The notes under the pieces were generated by a model that made no database searches, had not been told where the DNA came from, and saw only the letters and a program-made list of their open reading frames with translations. Below are positions 45,924-54,881 of a stretch of 64,000 bases of DNA, one piece after another. Origin of the DNA: Aporhodopirellula rubra (GTDB taxonomy: Bacteria > Planctomycetota > Planctomycetia > Pirellulales > Pirellulaceae); NCBI RefSeq assembly GCF_014192335.1, contig NZ_JACHXU010000017.1, positions 121,149-185,148 on the forward strand, read 5' to 3'. Each line of letters starts with the position of its first letter. Position 1 is the stretch's first letter. The position numbers and the translations under genes are program-made.

Positions 45924-46223
45924 GGAGGTGAGAGCCTTCTGCAAATGATGACTCGCACAACACACGGATTGCCAACTCATCCGCACTGAAATCTGGTCGA
46001 GCGTCCCAAGAATACTGAGTGAACCGCTGGCGTACTAGTCAGTAACCCTTCAATAGCATGGCTCGTCCTACAATGGACTCTTGCTGTACCTCGCAAGACG
46101 AAATATGCGAAGTCGCGAATCTGGGGGCAACCAACGTTTCAGCATCGCGCCCGTTCATTGCCGCTGGATTCGCCGGAACGACGTTCCCAGGATGCCAGGC
46201 GACGTCGTTCAGTAAACGCTCAG
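45924..46223. other. 300-bp gap without a gene
   Basis: Upstream of the acetyltransferase-like gene and left of repeat copy A. It should hold that gene's promoter. No other signal was recognised. Confidence 0.4.
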
Positions 46224-46325
46224 GAGCATTTCCATTTTTGTTGTAGCCACTCTTGCCCGACGGTGAATAATGTTCCCGCGAACGTAGCTGCCTTTGATAA
46301 CCCAAGTCATTTACAGAAACGCTCT
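46224..46325 (+). repeat. MITE-like ~102-bp dispersed repeat, copy A
   Basis: It runs from GAGCATTTCCATTTTTGTTG to GAAACGCTCT and aligns over its whole length with 58994-59095. Core: TAGCCACTCTTGCCCGACGGTG. The ends form an imperfect inverted repeat (AGAGC-R-TTTC type). The terminal CTAG overlaps the TAG stop of fliS (46324-46326) on the minus strand. Confidence 0.8.
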
Positions 46326-46896
46326 AGCCCTGCAGGTTCAATCCGCCGACTGCCGGTGCACCCGGTGACGCGGTCCTCGCGAGGACATCGGCGGCGCGTG
46401 TTTGATGGGAAGAGGCCCCCGTCTCTTGGGCACAAACCATTCGCCACGTTTCGGCCTCTGTTTCGAGTACCAAGCGGATTTCGTCGATCATCGACGCATC
46501 GCCGTTTTCCTCGGCTGCGATCAGGTGCTGGCACAGAAAAACGTACATGTCGGCAACGGTGCGGCACACTTCAACCTTGTCGTCCGTCACGCCGGAGAGC
46601 AGTTCGCTCAGCAGTTCGAACAGCTTCAGCGAATGTTCGTTTGTGCCTCGTTTACCGGGCGTTTCACGCCAAAGGCCGGCGAGATGGCGTGCCACCTCGA
46701 CACTGCGTTCGATCAGCATCAATCGAAGCTTTGCCGGTGACGACGTCGCGATCATCGATTCCAAATACGTGTCGCTGGTACGCCGGCCGAAACCTGAAGG
46801 AGCTGGTCCGCTGAGCGAGTCGATTGGTCGCGGTGGTGCGATACGTCGTTCGACGCCTTGATAGCTGTTCATGTTCGGATCGGCCGATGGATACAT
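46324..46896 (-). CDS. fliS: Flagellar export chaperone FliS
   Basis: A protein of about 190 residues; the FliS four-helix part is the C-terminal two thirds. It opens with SDTYLESMIATSSPAKLRLMLIE, the standard FliS start pattern (Y-L-E, then S-P-x-L-x-x-M-L). LFELLSELLSG and VADMYVFLCQHLIAAE match helices 2-3, and IDEIRLVLETEAETWRMVC closes the fold. FliS binds the flagellin C-terminus and prevents early polymerisation. The N-terminal ~50 residues (Pro/Ser-rich) and the C-terminal Ala/Gly tail are extra compared with the usual ~130 residues. No other flagellar gene is nearby. The start is uncertain (GTG 46989, ATG 46896 or ATG 46872). The stop comes from repeat copy A. Confidence 0.82.
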   Translation of the reverse strand: MYPSADPNMNSYQGVERRIAPPRPIDSLSGPAPSGFGRRTSDTYLESMIATSSPAKLRLMLIERSVEVARHLAGLWRETPGKRGTNEHSLKLFELLSELLSGVTDDKVEVCRTVADMYVFLCQHLIAAEENGDASMIDEIRLVLETEAETWRMVCAQETGASSHQTRAADVLARTASPGAPAVGGLNLQG

Positions 46897-47169
46897 TATT
46901 GCTGGAAATCGGTATTGGGGATTAGCGCGATACGCCGGATAGTCCGTATTGGACCTATCGTCCAGCGCAGGATCGTATCTTTGACCCACATCGGCTCGTC
47001 GTTAAACCCGATGAATCATTGACGACCAAACTATGCACGTTGTTGTGCGACGGTGTCGCCAAAGTTCCCGTAATCCAATCAAATTTCCAACACGCCCGCG
47101 TCGAGTGGATGAAAACTCGGCGTAATCGAATTTGTTTAACTTTGATTCAAGATTTATCTACCGCTGCGA

Positions 47170-48672
47170 TCAGACGACCGGCGACATCATGCCGGCCGCA
47201 GGAATCAACGGCGTCAGTGGTGCGATGATCGGATTGAGCGTTTTCGCGGTCGAGGGTTCTGAAGTCTTGGACACACGACGGCAACCGAAGTAGCCGCGTT
47301 GCTGAATCAGATCGGCAACCACTTCAGGCACATGTTCCACCCACTCAGGGTCACCTTTTTCGATCTGACGAAGCACTTCGCGAGAGAACGTCGATAGGTG
47401 ATCGGGATCGTAATCCTCGAGTTGTTCGATGCATCCCTTGTCGACGAGATACCGATAGAGGGTACGAAGTTCGTTCGCGATTTCCAGGTTGTCGACTTTC
47501 GTCAATTCACCCGTCTCACGATTGAGCAACGGGTAGATATAGAGTTTGAGGTCGTTCTTGAACAAACGTCCGAACGACTCCAGGATTCCTCCATCGAGCG
47601 TTGTGTAATACTTGTCGTCAAACAGTTCGATCAAACTGGCCGCACCCATCGTGATGCCGATCTTCTTCTTCGTATGACGAGCCAGGTAAGCGGCCAATCG
47701 ATAGTATTCGAAGTAATCTGAGATCAGAACAGTCATGCCGGCGGCAGCCAAAACGTCGACCCGCTCGAGGAAGTCTCTTAGGTCGATGTCGCCGTTGGCT
47801 TTGAGGTTACGCATCGTGATTTCCGCGAGTGTCACCACGTCGCTCGATTCGACATCCTCTTCGCCTTGGAATTTGGCCTTGGCGGCTTCGAGCATGTCGA
47901 CGTTGACGTTCGTCAGCGGACGGAAACTGCCACGTTCGACGAGAATCGGTTTCTTATAAAGGACTTCGGACGGTTGCAACACTTCACCGTCGGCCGAAAA
48001 CATCGCCGCGCTACTGAGTCCGAGTTGCACCAACCGCAAACTCATCACGCGATTGTCGACGTGACGGAACGCGATTCCCGAGAACTCGATCATGTCGATC
48101 TCGATCCGGCGAGTACTCAAGTTGTCGAGCAACGATTCGATCAATTGATCGGGTTCGTGGTTCAGAAAGAATGCACCGTAGAGAAGGTTCACGCCGACGA
48201 TGCCGAGTGCTTCCTGCTGGAGTGCGTTCTCGGTGTCGAGCATTCGCACATGCAGAATGATCTGGCTGTCCTGGTCACGTGGGTGAGCCTGGAAACGGAT
48301 CCCCATCCATCCGTGGCATTCGTTCGTGCCATGGAAATTACGAGCCGAAACGGTATCGGCAAACGCGAAAAACGCCGTCGTATCCCCTCGGCTTTCACGC
48401 AAACGTTCGAGGTTCAGTGCGTGCTCGCGGTCGAGCATGTCTTGCAAACGTTGGCGACAAACATAACGGTCGCATTGGCCGTAGATCGCGTCGCTGACCG
48501 ACATATCGTATGCCGACATACTCTTGGCGATCGTTCCCGCGGCACCGCCGACGCGGAAAAACCAACGCACGACCTCTTGTCCGGCCCCGATTTCTGCAAA
48601 CGATCCGTATCGACGTGCGTCGAGATTAACGGCGAGTGCTTTGCGTTCTGTGGTCGGTCGTTCCGATGGCAT
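47170..48672 (-). CDS. Conserved protein of unknown function
   Basis: A 500-residue soluble protein without signal peptide or membrane segments. The start at 48672 has GGGGAAAAG upstream. The N-terminus has an invariant-looking block, AVNLDARRYGSFAEIGAGQEV, then FRVGGAAGTIAKSMSAYDM and SDAIYG, and later RLQDMLDRE. Other blocks are HVRMLDTENALQQEALG, GVNLLYGAFF and TNVNVDMLEAAKAKF. I recognise this as a widely conserved bacterial family with a very conserved N-terminus, but I do not know an assigned activity and none is given here. It stands alone between fliS and a membrane protein on the same strand. Confidence 0.8.
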   Translation of the reverse strand: MPSERPTTERKALAVNLDARRYGSFAEIGAGQEVVRWFFRVGGAAGTIAKSMSAYDMSVSDAIYGQCDRYVCRQRLQDMLDREHALNLERLRESRGDTTAFFAFADTVSARNFHGTNECHGWMGIRFQAHPRDQDSQIILHVRMLDTENALQQEALGIVGVNLLYGAFFLNHEPDQLIESLLDNLSTRRIEIDMIEFSGIAFRHVDNRVMSLRLVQLGLSSAAMFSADGEVLQPSEVLYKKPILVERGSFRPLTNVNVDMLEAAKAKFQGEEDVESSDVVTLAEITMRNLKANGDIDLRDFLERVDVLAAAGMTVLISDYFEYYRLAAYLARHTKKKIGITMGAASLIELFDDKYYTTLDGGILESFGRLFKNDLKLYIYPLLNRETGELTKVDNLEIANELRTLYRYLVDKGCIEQLEDYDPDHLSTFSREVLRQIEKGDPEWVEHVPEVVADLIQQRGYFGCRRVSKTSEPSTAKTLNPIIAPLTPLIPAAGMMSPVV

Positions 48673-49030
48673 GTTCTTTTCCCCGTGATGATGAGCGATT
48701 GCCGCCCCAAAAATTTCTACCCAACGCACAGGTATGGGTCGCGCAAATCGTCGGGGCAGGGAAAAATGGCCCGGATGCGTCGGATTAGATTGAGACCAAG
48801 CGGCATAATCCGCACGGTCGTTTCGGCCCAACGAAAGTCAAACGTCAACAACCCTCCGCCCGCTCGTAGCTACCGTTGCCCGACGGTGGAGACATGACGG
48901 TGATCGCACGTCGGTGGACATCGGTCTAACGAAGGCCCTGAATTCCTTCAGAAAACGCCGCCAAACTTCCAACGCCCGAATGCTCGCGAACTCAGCGACC
49001 CTGAACGGGCTGGCCGGCAATCGAAGCGTC
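48673..49030. other. 358-bp gap with a possible repeat core
   Basis: Upstream of the conserved unknown gene. Around 48866-48895 the sequence GTAGCTACCGTTGCCCGACGGTGGA resembles the hairpin core of the dispersed 102-bp repeat, but the flanks do not match. No gene was recognised. Confidence 0.4.
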
Positions 49031-50830
49031 CTACGCGGCACGACCGCCGCGTTTGAGTTGTTTCCGCATTCGGCGTCGTTCCGCCTTGTTCATGCTCGAC
49101 CAGTCGACGTCGTCTTCGGGCATCGCTGCTGAATCATCATCGTCTTCATTGGAATCATCCGAGGCGGCCGCGTTTGCGTTTGCCGCCGCTCGGTTCGGCG
49201 TCGGTTGATTCGATGGGGACTTGGACGCACCCGACGAATCTGTGTTTGCCGACTCTTCGGCATCCTTATCCAGGTCCGCATCCGCCTTCGGTTTACGACG
49301 CATCATCGACCCGAGGCCAAAGCGTCGCTTCTTCGGGGCTTCCGTCGATTCGGCATCGCTCTCCGGTTCCGGCTCGGCGGCTTTGGCTGGGGCAGGCGTT
49401 GCTTTGGCAGCGGTCTGTTTTTCGTCGGCCGCAGCAGATTCGTCTTCGTCCGCTGGGGGCTTGGGTTTGCGTCGCAGGCTCGGGAACCAGCTTCGTTTCT
49501 TCTTCGGTTCGCCATCCTCGGCGGACGCGTCGTCGTCGTCCGATTCGGGAGGCGTGGCGGGCTTGGGTGTGGTTTTCGCGGCGATTTGTCGTTTCGGTTC
49601 AGGCGGTCGAGACTCACCATCGTCGTCTGAGCTTTTGCCCGATCCGCTGTCGGTATCTTCCGAATCTTCTTCGTCAGTTTGCCGTTTCTCGGCCTTGGGT
49701 TTCGCAGGGCCTAACAAGCCGAACCAGCGTCGTTTTCCTGAATTGGGTTTCTTCTCGGCCGCCTCGTCTTGGTCATCAGACTCGTCCGATTCATCGCGAG
49801 TCGGCTTCGGCGGACGTGTTTTGGTCGCCGCCGGTTTGGCCGCAACTTTCGCCGCTGCCGGCTTCGCTGTCGTTTTACGAGCGGGCGAATCGGTCGTGTC
49901 GTCGGTCGTGTCGGAGTCGTTCGATTCGGCGGTGGATCGACGAGCGAACGCGTCGGTCATCCGCTGAACAAGACCTGCGGATGGTTCAATGCCCCGCACT
50001 TCGAAGTACAGCGATCGCAGATAGGTCACCGTCGCGGCAAACCAGAACGAAACCGCCAGCAAGTGTGATGATGTGACGACCGTCCACCGAAGATTGGTGG
50101 TCGTCGCGAGGATGTTCCAGTCAACGGAGATCGGAATCGCCGACCACAGCCATCCCACCACCAACAAACTAACGCTGGCGCGGTACCGACGCATTTCCGC
50201 AACGGATCGCATCGCCAGGATTGCTCCACCGATGATCAAGAACAAACCGATCCAATCTTTACCCGAGAGGGCAATCCGTTTGCCCATGATCCATTCGATT
50301 GTGCCGCCGAGCATCCCGAGAATGGGAACAACGTGTGCCACGCTCGACAATAGCGCCAAACCGACAATCCATTGCCAAACACGGTAGTTGCCACCAAAGT
50401 CATCGTTGCGAAACCGACGGAGCTGATACACCATCCATCCCGCACCGGCGAGTGCGAGATACATCACGCCGATGAAGTAGCGTCCGATGCTTCCATATTC
50501 CGAGATCCGGAACACACGCACAAACGATGGACGATCGGCAAACGTCACGAACCTCGCCGTCGCATCATTGAGCAGGATGAGCACCAACACAATCAACGAC
50601 AGCACCGAGAATACTTTCGCGACCGTTGTTCGTTGAATCGGTACTAACGAAAACCATCGACCACGCAAGCATTTCCGAACACGGGAACCATACGCGAGCG
50701 TCGGGCGACGGGCTTCACGCAGTTGTTCCATCCGACTGCGGGATCCGCTCGTTGGACTCGCTGCCGATACGGACGCAGACGTCATCAGCACGCGGCGACG
50801 TCGATCGTCTTGACGGCGGGAATGCAACAT
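49031..50830 (-). CDS. Membrane protein with long acidic/basic low-complexity tail
   Basis: A 599-residue protein. A basic N-terminus (~1-65) is followed by about six hydrophobic helices between residues ~70 and ~270 (KVFSVLSLIVLVLILL; YFIGVMYLALAGAGWMVY; IGLFLIIGGAILAM; LLVVGWLWSAIPI; LLAVSFWFAATVTYL). The remaining ~310 residues are Asp/Glu/Ser/Ala/Lys/Pro-rich and probably disordered. Three spaced basic-aromatic blocks (KRRWFGLLGPAKPK, KKRSWFPSLRRKPK, KKRRFGLGSMMRRKPK) alternate with acidic stretches. It ends with the basic helix MNKAERRRMRKQLKR. I do not recognise the family. The alternating charge could mediate multivalent binding to nucleic acid or membranes; this is inference. Confidence 0.75.
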   Translation of the reverse strand: MLHSRRQDDRRRRVLMTSASVSAASPTSGSRSRMEQLREARRPTLAYGSRVRKCLRGRWFSLVPIQRTTVAKVFSVLSLIVLVLILLNDATARFVTFADRPSFVRVFRISEYGSIGRYFIGVMYLALAGAGWMVYQLRRFRNDDFGGNYRVWQWIVGLALLSSVAHVVPILGMLGGTIEWIMGKRIALSGKDWIGLFLIIGGAILAMRSVAEMRRYRASVSLLVVGWLWSAIPISVDWNILATTTNLRWTVVTSSHLLAVSFWFAATVTYLRSLYFEVRGIEPSAGLVQRMTDAFARRSTAESNDSDTTDDTTDSPARKTTAKPAAAKVAAKPAATKTRPPKPTRDESDESDDQDEAAEKKPNSGKRRWFGLLGPAKPKAEKRQTDEEDSEDTDSGSGKSSDDDGESRPPEPKRQIAAKTTPKPATPPESDDDDASAEDGEPKKKRSWFPSLRRKPKPPADEDESAAADEKQTAAKATPAPAKAAEPEPESDAESTEAPKKRRFGLGSMMRRKPKADADLDKDAEESANTDSSGASKSPSNQPTPNRAAANANAAASDDSNEDDDDSAAMPEDDVDWSSMNKAERRRMRKQLKRGGRAA

Positions 50831-51004
50831 GGTCAGCGTTCAGGGGAATTTACGATGAGGCGAAAAAGGCCGGCGATACGCGGACGATTGCTTCACACAC
50901 AACGCCATCTTCGAATCGATCGGGTTCGCCCGCGACGCTATCAAACCCCGCGAGATGAAAACAAGAGTGTCTCGATCGAACAGACCCATCGCCAGACGCC
51001 TGGC

Positions 51005-51688
51005 TCAGCGTCCGTCCGGTTTGGTGACCCGTCCGAATAGATCCTTCAGGATCGCCTGTTCGAGCACGGTGTCGCGTCCGAGTGGGATCCAGCCGAGCGT
51101 TTGTGGACTGTCATCAAATTCGTCACCACGGCTGACCCGAGATCCGTCGTGTCTGACTCCCGCAGTCGACTCGGTTGCGTATTGCGTGCGGTCAGTGTCT
51201 TCAAGGTCTTTTTGAACGATAACTTCAACCGAGTAACCCGTCATGTTCGGTCGTACGGTCACGATGGCGCGGCGGCGGATCGACTGCAACGTGCTTTGCA
51301 ACCGCTCGAATCCGGTCGTGCTGTCTTTTCGCCATGGTTGGAAGATCGAACCGGCAACCTTGTAGCTCGTTTCAATCTTTCCTTCGAGCACGAGGCCTTG
51401 GCGATTAACAACGGGTTGCTGGCGAGCGATCCGGAAGTAATCGTCGAGCGTGTCGACAACCTGCAACCAAAGGAAATCATCAGGCGTCCGCGGTAATTCC
51501 AGCGGGTTTGGAACGTATTGCTGCGGTACATCGCTGGTCAACCGATACGCGAGTTGCCCACAACCACCGAGAGTGATTAACGACAACAAAACGGCGAAAC
51601 CGCTCGCGGCAACGCATGCACGCGTGCGATTTTGCGATCGGTCAACCGAGTCGGGGTGCTCTCGATGATTCTCGACGCTCGAACTCAT
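51005..51688 (-). CDS. Predicted lipoprotein, unknown function
   Basis: A 227-residue protein. A hydrophilic leader of about 25 residues precedes a hydrophobic stretch and lipobox (ASGFAVLLSLITLGGCGQ). The mature part contains YVPNPLELP, DDFLWLQVVDTLDDYFRI and a region near the C-terminus with VTVRPNMTGYSVEVIVQKDLED, a beta-alpha pattern. No catalytic motif is seen. The ATG overlaps the TGA of the PpiC/SurA-like gene (51685-51688), so the two are translationally coupled and probably share an envelope role. Similar lipoproteins beside foldases occur in planctomycetes; function unknown. Confidence 0.8.
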   Translation of the reverse strand: MSSSVENHREHPDSVDRSQNRTRACVAASGFAVLLSLITLGGCGQLAYRLTSDVPQQYVPNPLELPRTPDDFLWLQVVDTLDDYFRIARQQPVVNRQGLVLEGKIETSYKVAGSIFQPWRKDSTTGFERLQSTLQSIRRRAIVTVRPNMTGYSVEVIVQKDLEDTDRTQYATESTAGVRHDGSRVSRGDEFDDSPQTLGWIPLGRDTVLEQAILKDLFGRVTKPDGR

Positions 51689-52944
51689 TGGCGATTGGGA
51701 AACCGCGCGGCGACTTGCGGCAGTGGTTTCGCTCCTGGAACGTCTTCCGGGAAGATCGACCAAACGGGCACCCGTTTTTGAACCGCCTCGAGTGCTTCGA
51801 TTTGTGCAATCTCGATTTTTTTATCACGTAAGATCGTGCGAATGTCATCTTGGACATCGGCCAACGGAACAATGCCTTCGGATTCGCGGTCGAGCACGCG
51901 GATGATGTGGTAGGCGTCGACGTCTTCAATGATTTGACTCATCGAATTGGTCGGGATCGAGAAAATTTGATTGTCGAGGATGGTCGATGCCAACGCGCCC
52001 TTGTTCGTCCAGTCATGCACTCCACCGTCTCGAGCGAACGGTTCTTGGCTCTTCTCTTTTGCGATCGCCTGCATGTTGCCGCCGAAGAACGCTTCTCGCC
52101 CCATCGCCCAGATCGCGTCGTAGGCGGCTTGCTTGTTAGGGAATTTTTCAAACTGGACGGTGATTTGTTCCCAACGTGCACGCGCCTTTCGAAAGAACTC
52201 GTCCTGATGGACTTGGTAGTATTCGTGGATCTCCGCGAGTGAGACAGACGGGTCCTTGTTCACTTTGCCGCGGATGTAGAGGTGTCCCAGCATGGCGTCG
52301 ATGAATTCGCGTTCGCGTGCAGCCAGTGACGTGCCTTTTTCTCGCAGTTTTTCGTCCAGTTCTGAAACCGTCGACGCCTCGTACTGTTCTCGCAGTTGAG
52401 GCACTTCGCTTTCGAAGAACATCTGCCGTGCTTTCGCCTGCATCTCCGCGTCAGCTTCACGACGTTTCTCGGCCGTTTGCGTAGCGACTTGGTCGAGCAA
52501 GAATGACTCACGCATCATTCGGTTCTGAATCGTTTGCGCCAGCAGTCCGCGGAGCATTCTCACGCGAGCGAATTTGATTTGGTCTTCGGGCACTTCCTGG
52601 CCCGCTTTCGCGACAACGCTATTGATCCGAGCGTCAATTTTCGGTTTCAGCTCGCCCAACAGGATCGGGCTTTGTCCCACCATCGCGATCAAGGTCGCCG
52701 GATCGGTGGGCAATTCGACTTGCAGTGCCTCGTCCATTTGCGATTGGCTCGGCATCTGAGCCGTCGCGGGGGCCACGAAGACTCCGCTGATCAATGTCGC
52801 TGCGGAAATAACGCCAATCGCGAGCAAAGCGCGTGTTTCCTCAGGCGGCGCCGACGCCCAACGCGACACGTGGCAGCATTCAAGATTGCCCTCACGAGAT
52901 GCGGAAGGCAAGCGAAATAGACGGGAAAAGGGCAGCGGGGGCAT
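51685..52944 (-). CDS. SurA/PpiC-type periplasmic peptidyl-prolyl isomerase
   Basis: A 419-residue exported foldase. A signal-like helix lies at ~40-62 (LLAIGVISAATLISGVFVAPATAQ), after a long hydrophilic leader. Residues ~75-240 form a helical SurA_N-type chaperone domain (MVGQSPILLGELKPKIDARI; LLAQTIQNRMM). A parvulin domain follows at ~245-375: HEYYQVHQDEFF, WEQITVQF, FARDGGVHDWTNKGALAS and IEDVDAYHIIRVLDRESEGIVPLADVQDDIR. It should assist folding of outer-membrane or surface proteins. The long leader suggests a later in-frame start is possible. It is coupled to the downstream lipoprotein by a 4-bp overlap. Confidence 0.88.
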   Translation of the reverse strand: MPPLPFSRLFRLPSASREGNLECCHVSRWASAPPEETRALLAIGVISAATLISGVFVAPATAQMPSQSQMDEALQVELPTDPATLIAMVGQSPILLGELKPKIDARINSVVAKAGQEVPEDQIKFARVRMLRGLLAQTIQNRMMRESFLLDQVATQTAEKRREADAEMQAKARQMFFESEVPQLREQYEASTVSELDEKLREKGTSLAAREREFIDAMLGHLYIRGKVNKDPSVSLAEIHEYYQVHQDEFFRKARARWEQITVQFEKFPNKQAAYDAIWAMGREAFFGGNMQAIAKEKSQEPFARDGGVHDWTNKGALASTILDNQIFSIPTNSMSQIIEDVDAYHIIRVLDRESEGIVPLADVQDDIRTILRDKKIEIAQIEALEAVQKRVPVWSIFPEDVPGAKPLPQVAARFPNRQ

Positions 52945-53226
52945 AGCGGGCCCGATGGATGGTAATTCGGTAGATCAAACGAAAATGCAATAGCGGATTC
53001 GCTTGTAAGACATTTCATCCAGCGTACGCAACAGAGATTGGGTCTCCTTTTGAGATTGTCGGGCCGCAGAGGTTACGCGTATTTTCCAGTGCTCATAAAT
53101 GGAACAACCCGCACAAAGGAAACATATTCTCAAAAGGTCGATTGGCCCAGCAATAAACGCCGAAATCAAGGGTGACCCTCCCTCCCGCTCAGACGACACC
53201 TCCCATGTCCACTGAGCAATTTCAAA

Positions 53227-54150
53227 ATGATCGGACCGCATGACATGACCTATTCAGAACAACTGGAGCAAGACGAAGTCGCTCTATTGAAATCGCGAAG
53301 TCGTAAGAAACCCGCCAAACGCAGCGAAGCGGCACAATCGCCTTTGGAAACCTATCTTCGCGAGATCAACGAAACCCCATTGCTGTCCGCCGAAGAAGAA
53401 ATGGACTTGGCCGGCCGGATCGCTCAAGGCGACGTCATGGCACGCGACCAAATGGTCCGTGCGAACTTGCGTCTGGTCGTGAACATCTCGCGTGGCTACA
53501 CCGGCAAAGGTCTCGGCCTGCAAGACTTGATCGAGGAAGGCAACCTCGGTCTGTTGCGAGCGGTCGAGGGTTTCGACCCGGTTCACGGAACTCGCTTCAG
53601 CACCTACGCGAGCTATTGGATTAAACAATCGATCAAGCGTGCCCTCATCAACAGCGCTAAAACGATTCGCATCCCCGCTTACATGGTCGAACTGCTGAGC
53701 AAGTGGCGTCGAGCTACCGCTCGTCTCAACGAAGAACTCGGCCGGACGCCGACGAATGAAGAGGTCGCACGGGTACTGGGTCTGCCCAAGAAGAAACTGC
53801 CGATCATTCGCAAAGCCATCAAGATCAACAACTCGACGCCGCAAAGCGATCAAACAGAATCGGGCTGGTCCCTCGGTGATATGGTCATGGACGAGCGGCT
53901 CAAATCGCCCGACGAAGCGATGCTCGATCACGACATCCTCAAACACGCGATGGGGTTGCTTGAAGATCTCGACGAACGAGATTCCATGGTCTTGAAACTA
54001 CGCTTCGGACTTGGCGGTGCCGAACCGATGACGCTCAAAGAAATCGGAGCCGAACTCGGCCTGACTCGCGAACGAGTGCGTCAGATCGAAACCGAAGCCC
54101 TGCGGCGTTTGGCCGATGGACTGACCGACCCGCGAGAGTTGGGAATGTAA
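53227..54150 (+). CDS. RNA polymerase sigma factor, sigma-70 group 2 type
   Basis: A 307-residue sigma factor with regions 1.2, 2, 3 and 4 but no region 1.1. Region 1.2: SPLETYLREINETPLLSAEEE. Region 2: RANLRLVVNISRGYTGKGLGLQDLIEEGNLGLLRAVEGFDP, then the -10-binding helix FSTYASYWIKQSIKRAL. Region 4: LKEIGAELGLTRERVRQIETEALRRL, a complete helix-turn-helix for the -35 element. This matches group 2 (RpoS/SigB-of-cyanobacteria style) rather than the longer housekeeping RpoD. Its own promoter must lie in the 280-bp gap to the foldase gene. The start may be 53227 or 53245. The target regulon is unknown. Confidence 0.93.
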   Translation: MIGPHDMTYSEQLEQDEVALLKSRSRKKPAKRSEAAQSPLETYLREINETPLLSAEEEMDLAGRIAQGDVMARDQMVRANLRLVVNISRGYTGKGLGLQDLIEEGNLGLLRAVEGFDPVHGTRFSTYASYWIKQSIKRALINSAKTIRIPAYMVELLSKWRRATARLNEELGRTPTNEEVARVLGLPKKKLPIIRKAIKINNSTPQSDQTESGWSLGDMVMDERLKSPDEAMLDHDILKHAMGLLEDLDERDSMVLKLRFGLGGAEPMTLKEIGAELGLTRERVRQIETEALRRLADGLTDPRELGM

Positions 54151-54158
54151 TGGATGAA

Positions 54159-54881
54159 TCACTGCGGTACGTGAATGACGTACCGCATGATTCCGGCGAA
54201 GTGGAGGATCGAGGCGGAGATCACCACAATGTGCCACACGGCATGGAAGTACTTAACGCGGTGATCGTTCTTCAAAAACAGAACCCCGATGCTGTAGGCC
54301 ACTCCACCTGCGAGCACATACAGAAACAGGCTCATCGGAATGCGCCCGTAAAGCGGTATTGCAGGCAACCATCCGAGCAGCAAGTAGGACAGCGTACTGA
54401 TCGAGTGAATGCGATGGCTAAAGATCGCTTTCTTCGCGAAACCCCAAAACGCATAGCCCCACATCAAGACCAACAGGACGTCTCGGTACGCGGGCTCGGC
54501 ATAGCGGCACATGATTGGGGTGTAGGTGCCCGCGATCATCAAGTAGATCATCGCCTGGTCCCACGCCCGAAATCGATCCAGTAACGGTCGTTCCAGGAAC
54601 GTGTGCGACAGCGTCGAGCACGCAAACGTTCCGACCACGCTGACGCCATAGGCCGCACACGCGATCATCATCGCCGTGCCAATTTCCGACGCTTGCATCA
54701 CCATCCAAACCGACAACGCGATCCATGTCACGCTCGCGATCCCGTGTGTCAGTGCGTTGGCCCATTCCTGATCCGGCTGGATCGGCGGAATGTCATCGTC
54801 GGACAACAGCAAATCAATCGCGTGCGCCAGGCCCGACTGGCCGGCCGCGAGAGGGTCATTCTCAATCGTCTCGTTACTCAT
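54159..54881 (-). CDS. Hemolysin III / PAQR-family membrane protein
   Basis: A 240-residue inner-membrane protein with about seven helices after a hydrophilic N-terminus of ~40 residues. Signatures are NALTHGIASV (first His), CSTLSHTF in helix 2 (Ser and His), RAWDQAMIYLMIAGTYTP (Asp) and KYFHAVWHIVVI (C-terminal His pair). These are the zinc-site residues of the HlyIII/AdipoR superfamily, related to lipid hydrolases. The biological role in bacteria is unclear; membrane-fluidity sensing or ceramidase-like activity has been discussed for the superfamily. Its start overlaps the upstream esterase stop by 8 bp. Confidence 0.9.
   Translation of the reverse strand: MSNETIENDPLAAGQSGLAHAIDLLLSDDDIPPIQPDQEWANALTHGIASVTWIALSVWMVMQASEIGTAMMIACAAYGVSVVGTFACSTLSHTFLERPLLDRFRAWDQAMIYLMIAGTYTPIMCRYAEPAYRDVLLVLMWGYAFWGFAKKAIFSHRIHSISTLSYLLLGWLPAIPLYGRIPMSLFLYVLAGGVAYSIGVLFLKNDHRVKYFHAVWHIVVISASILHFAGIMRYVIHVPQ

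Noticed and set aside
46058..46246. 62-codon plus-strand frame left of fliS
   Set aside because: It runs into repeat copy A and has no conserved features.
47866..48897. 343-codon open frame on the plus strand
   Set aside because: Antisense to a clearly conserved 500-residue protein. No domain, start context or codon bias supports it.
49174..50076. Long plus-strand open frames (up to 300 codons)
   Set aside because: They arise from the repetitive acidic/basic codons of the membrane protein on the minus strand. The translations are Ser/Arg-rich without motifs.
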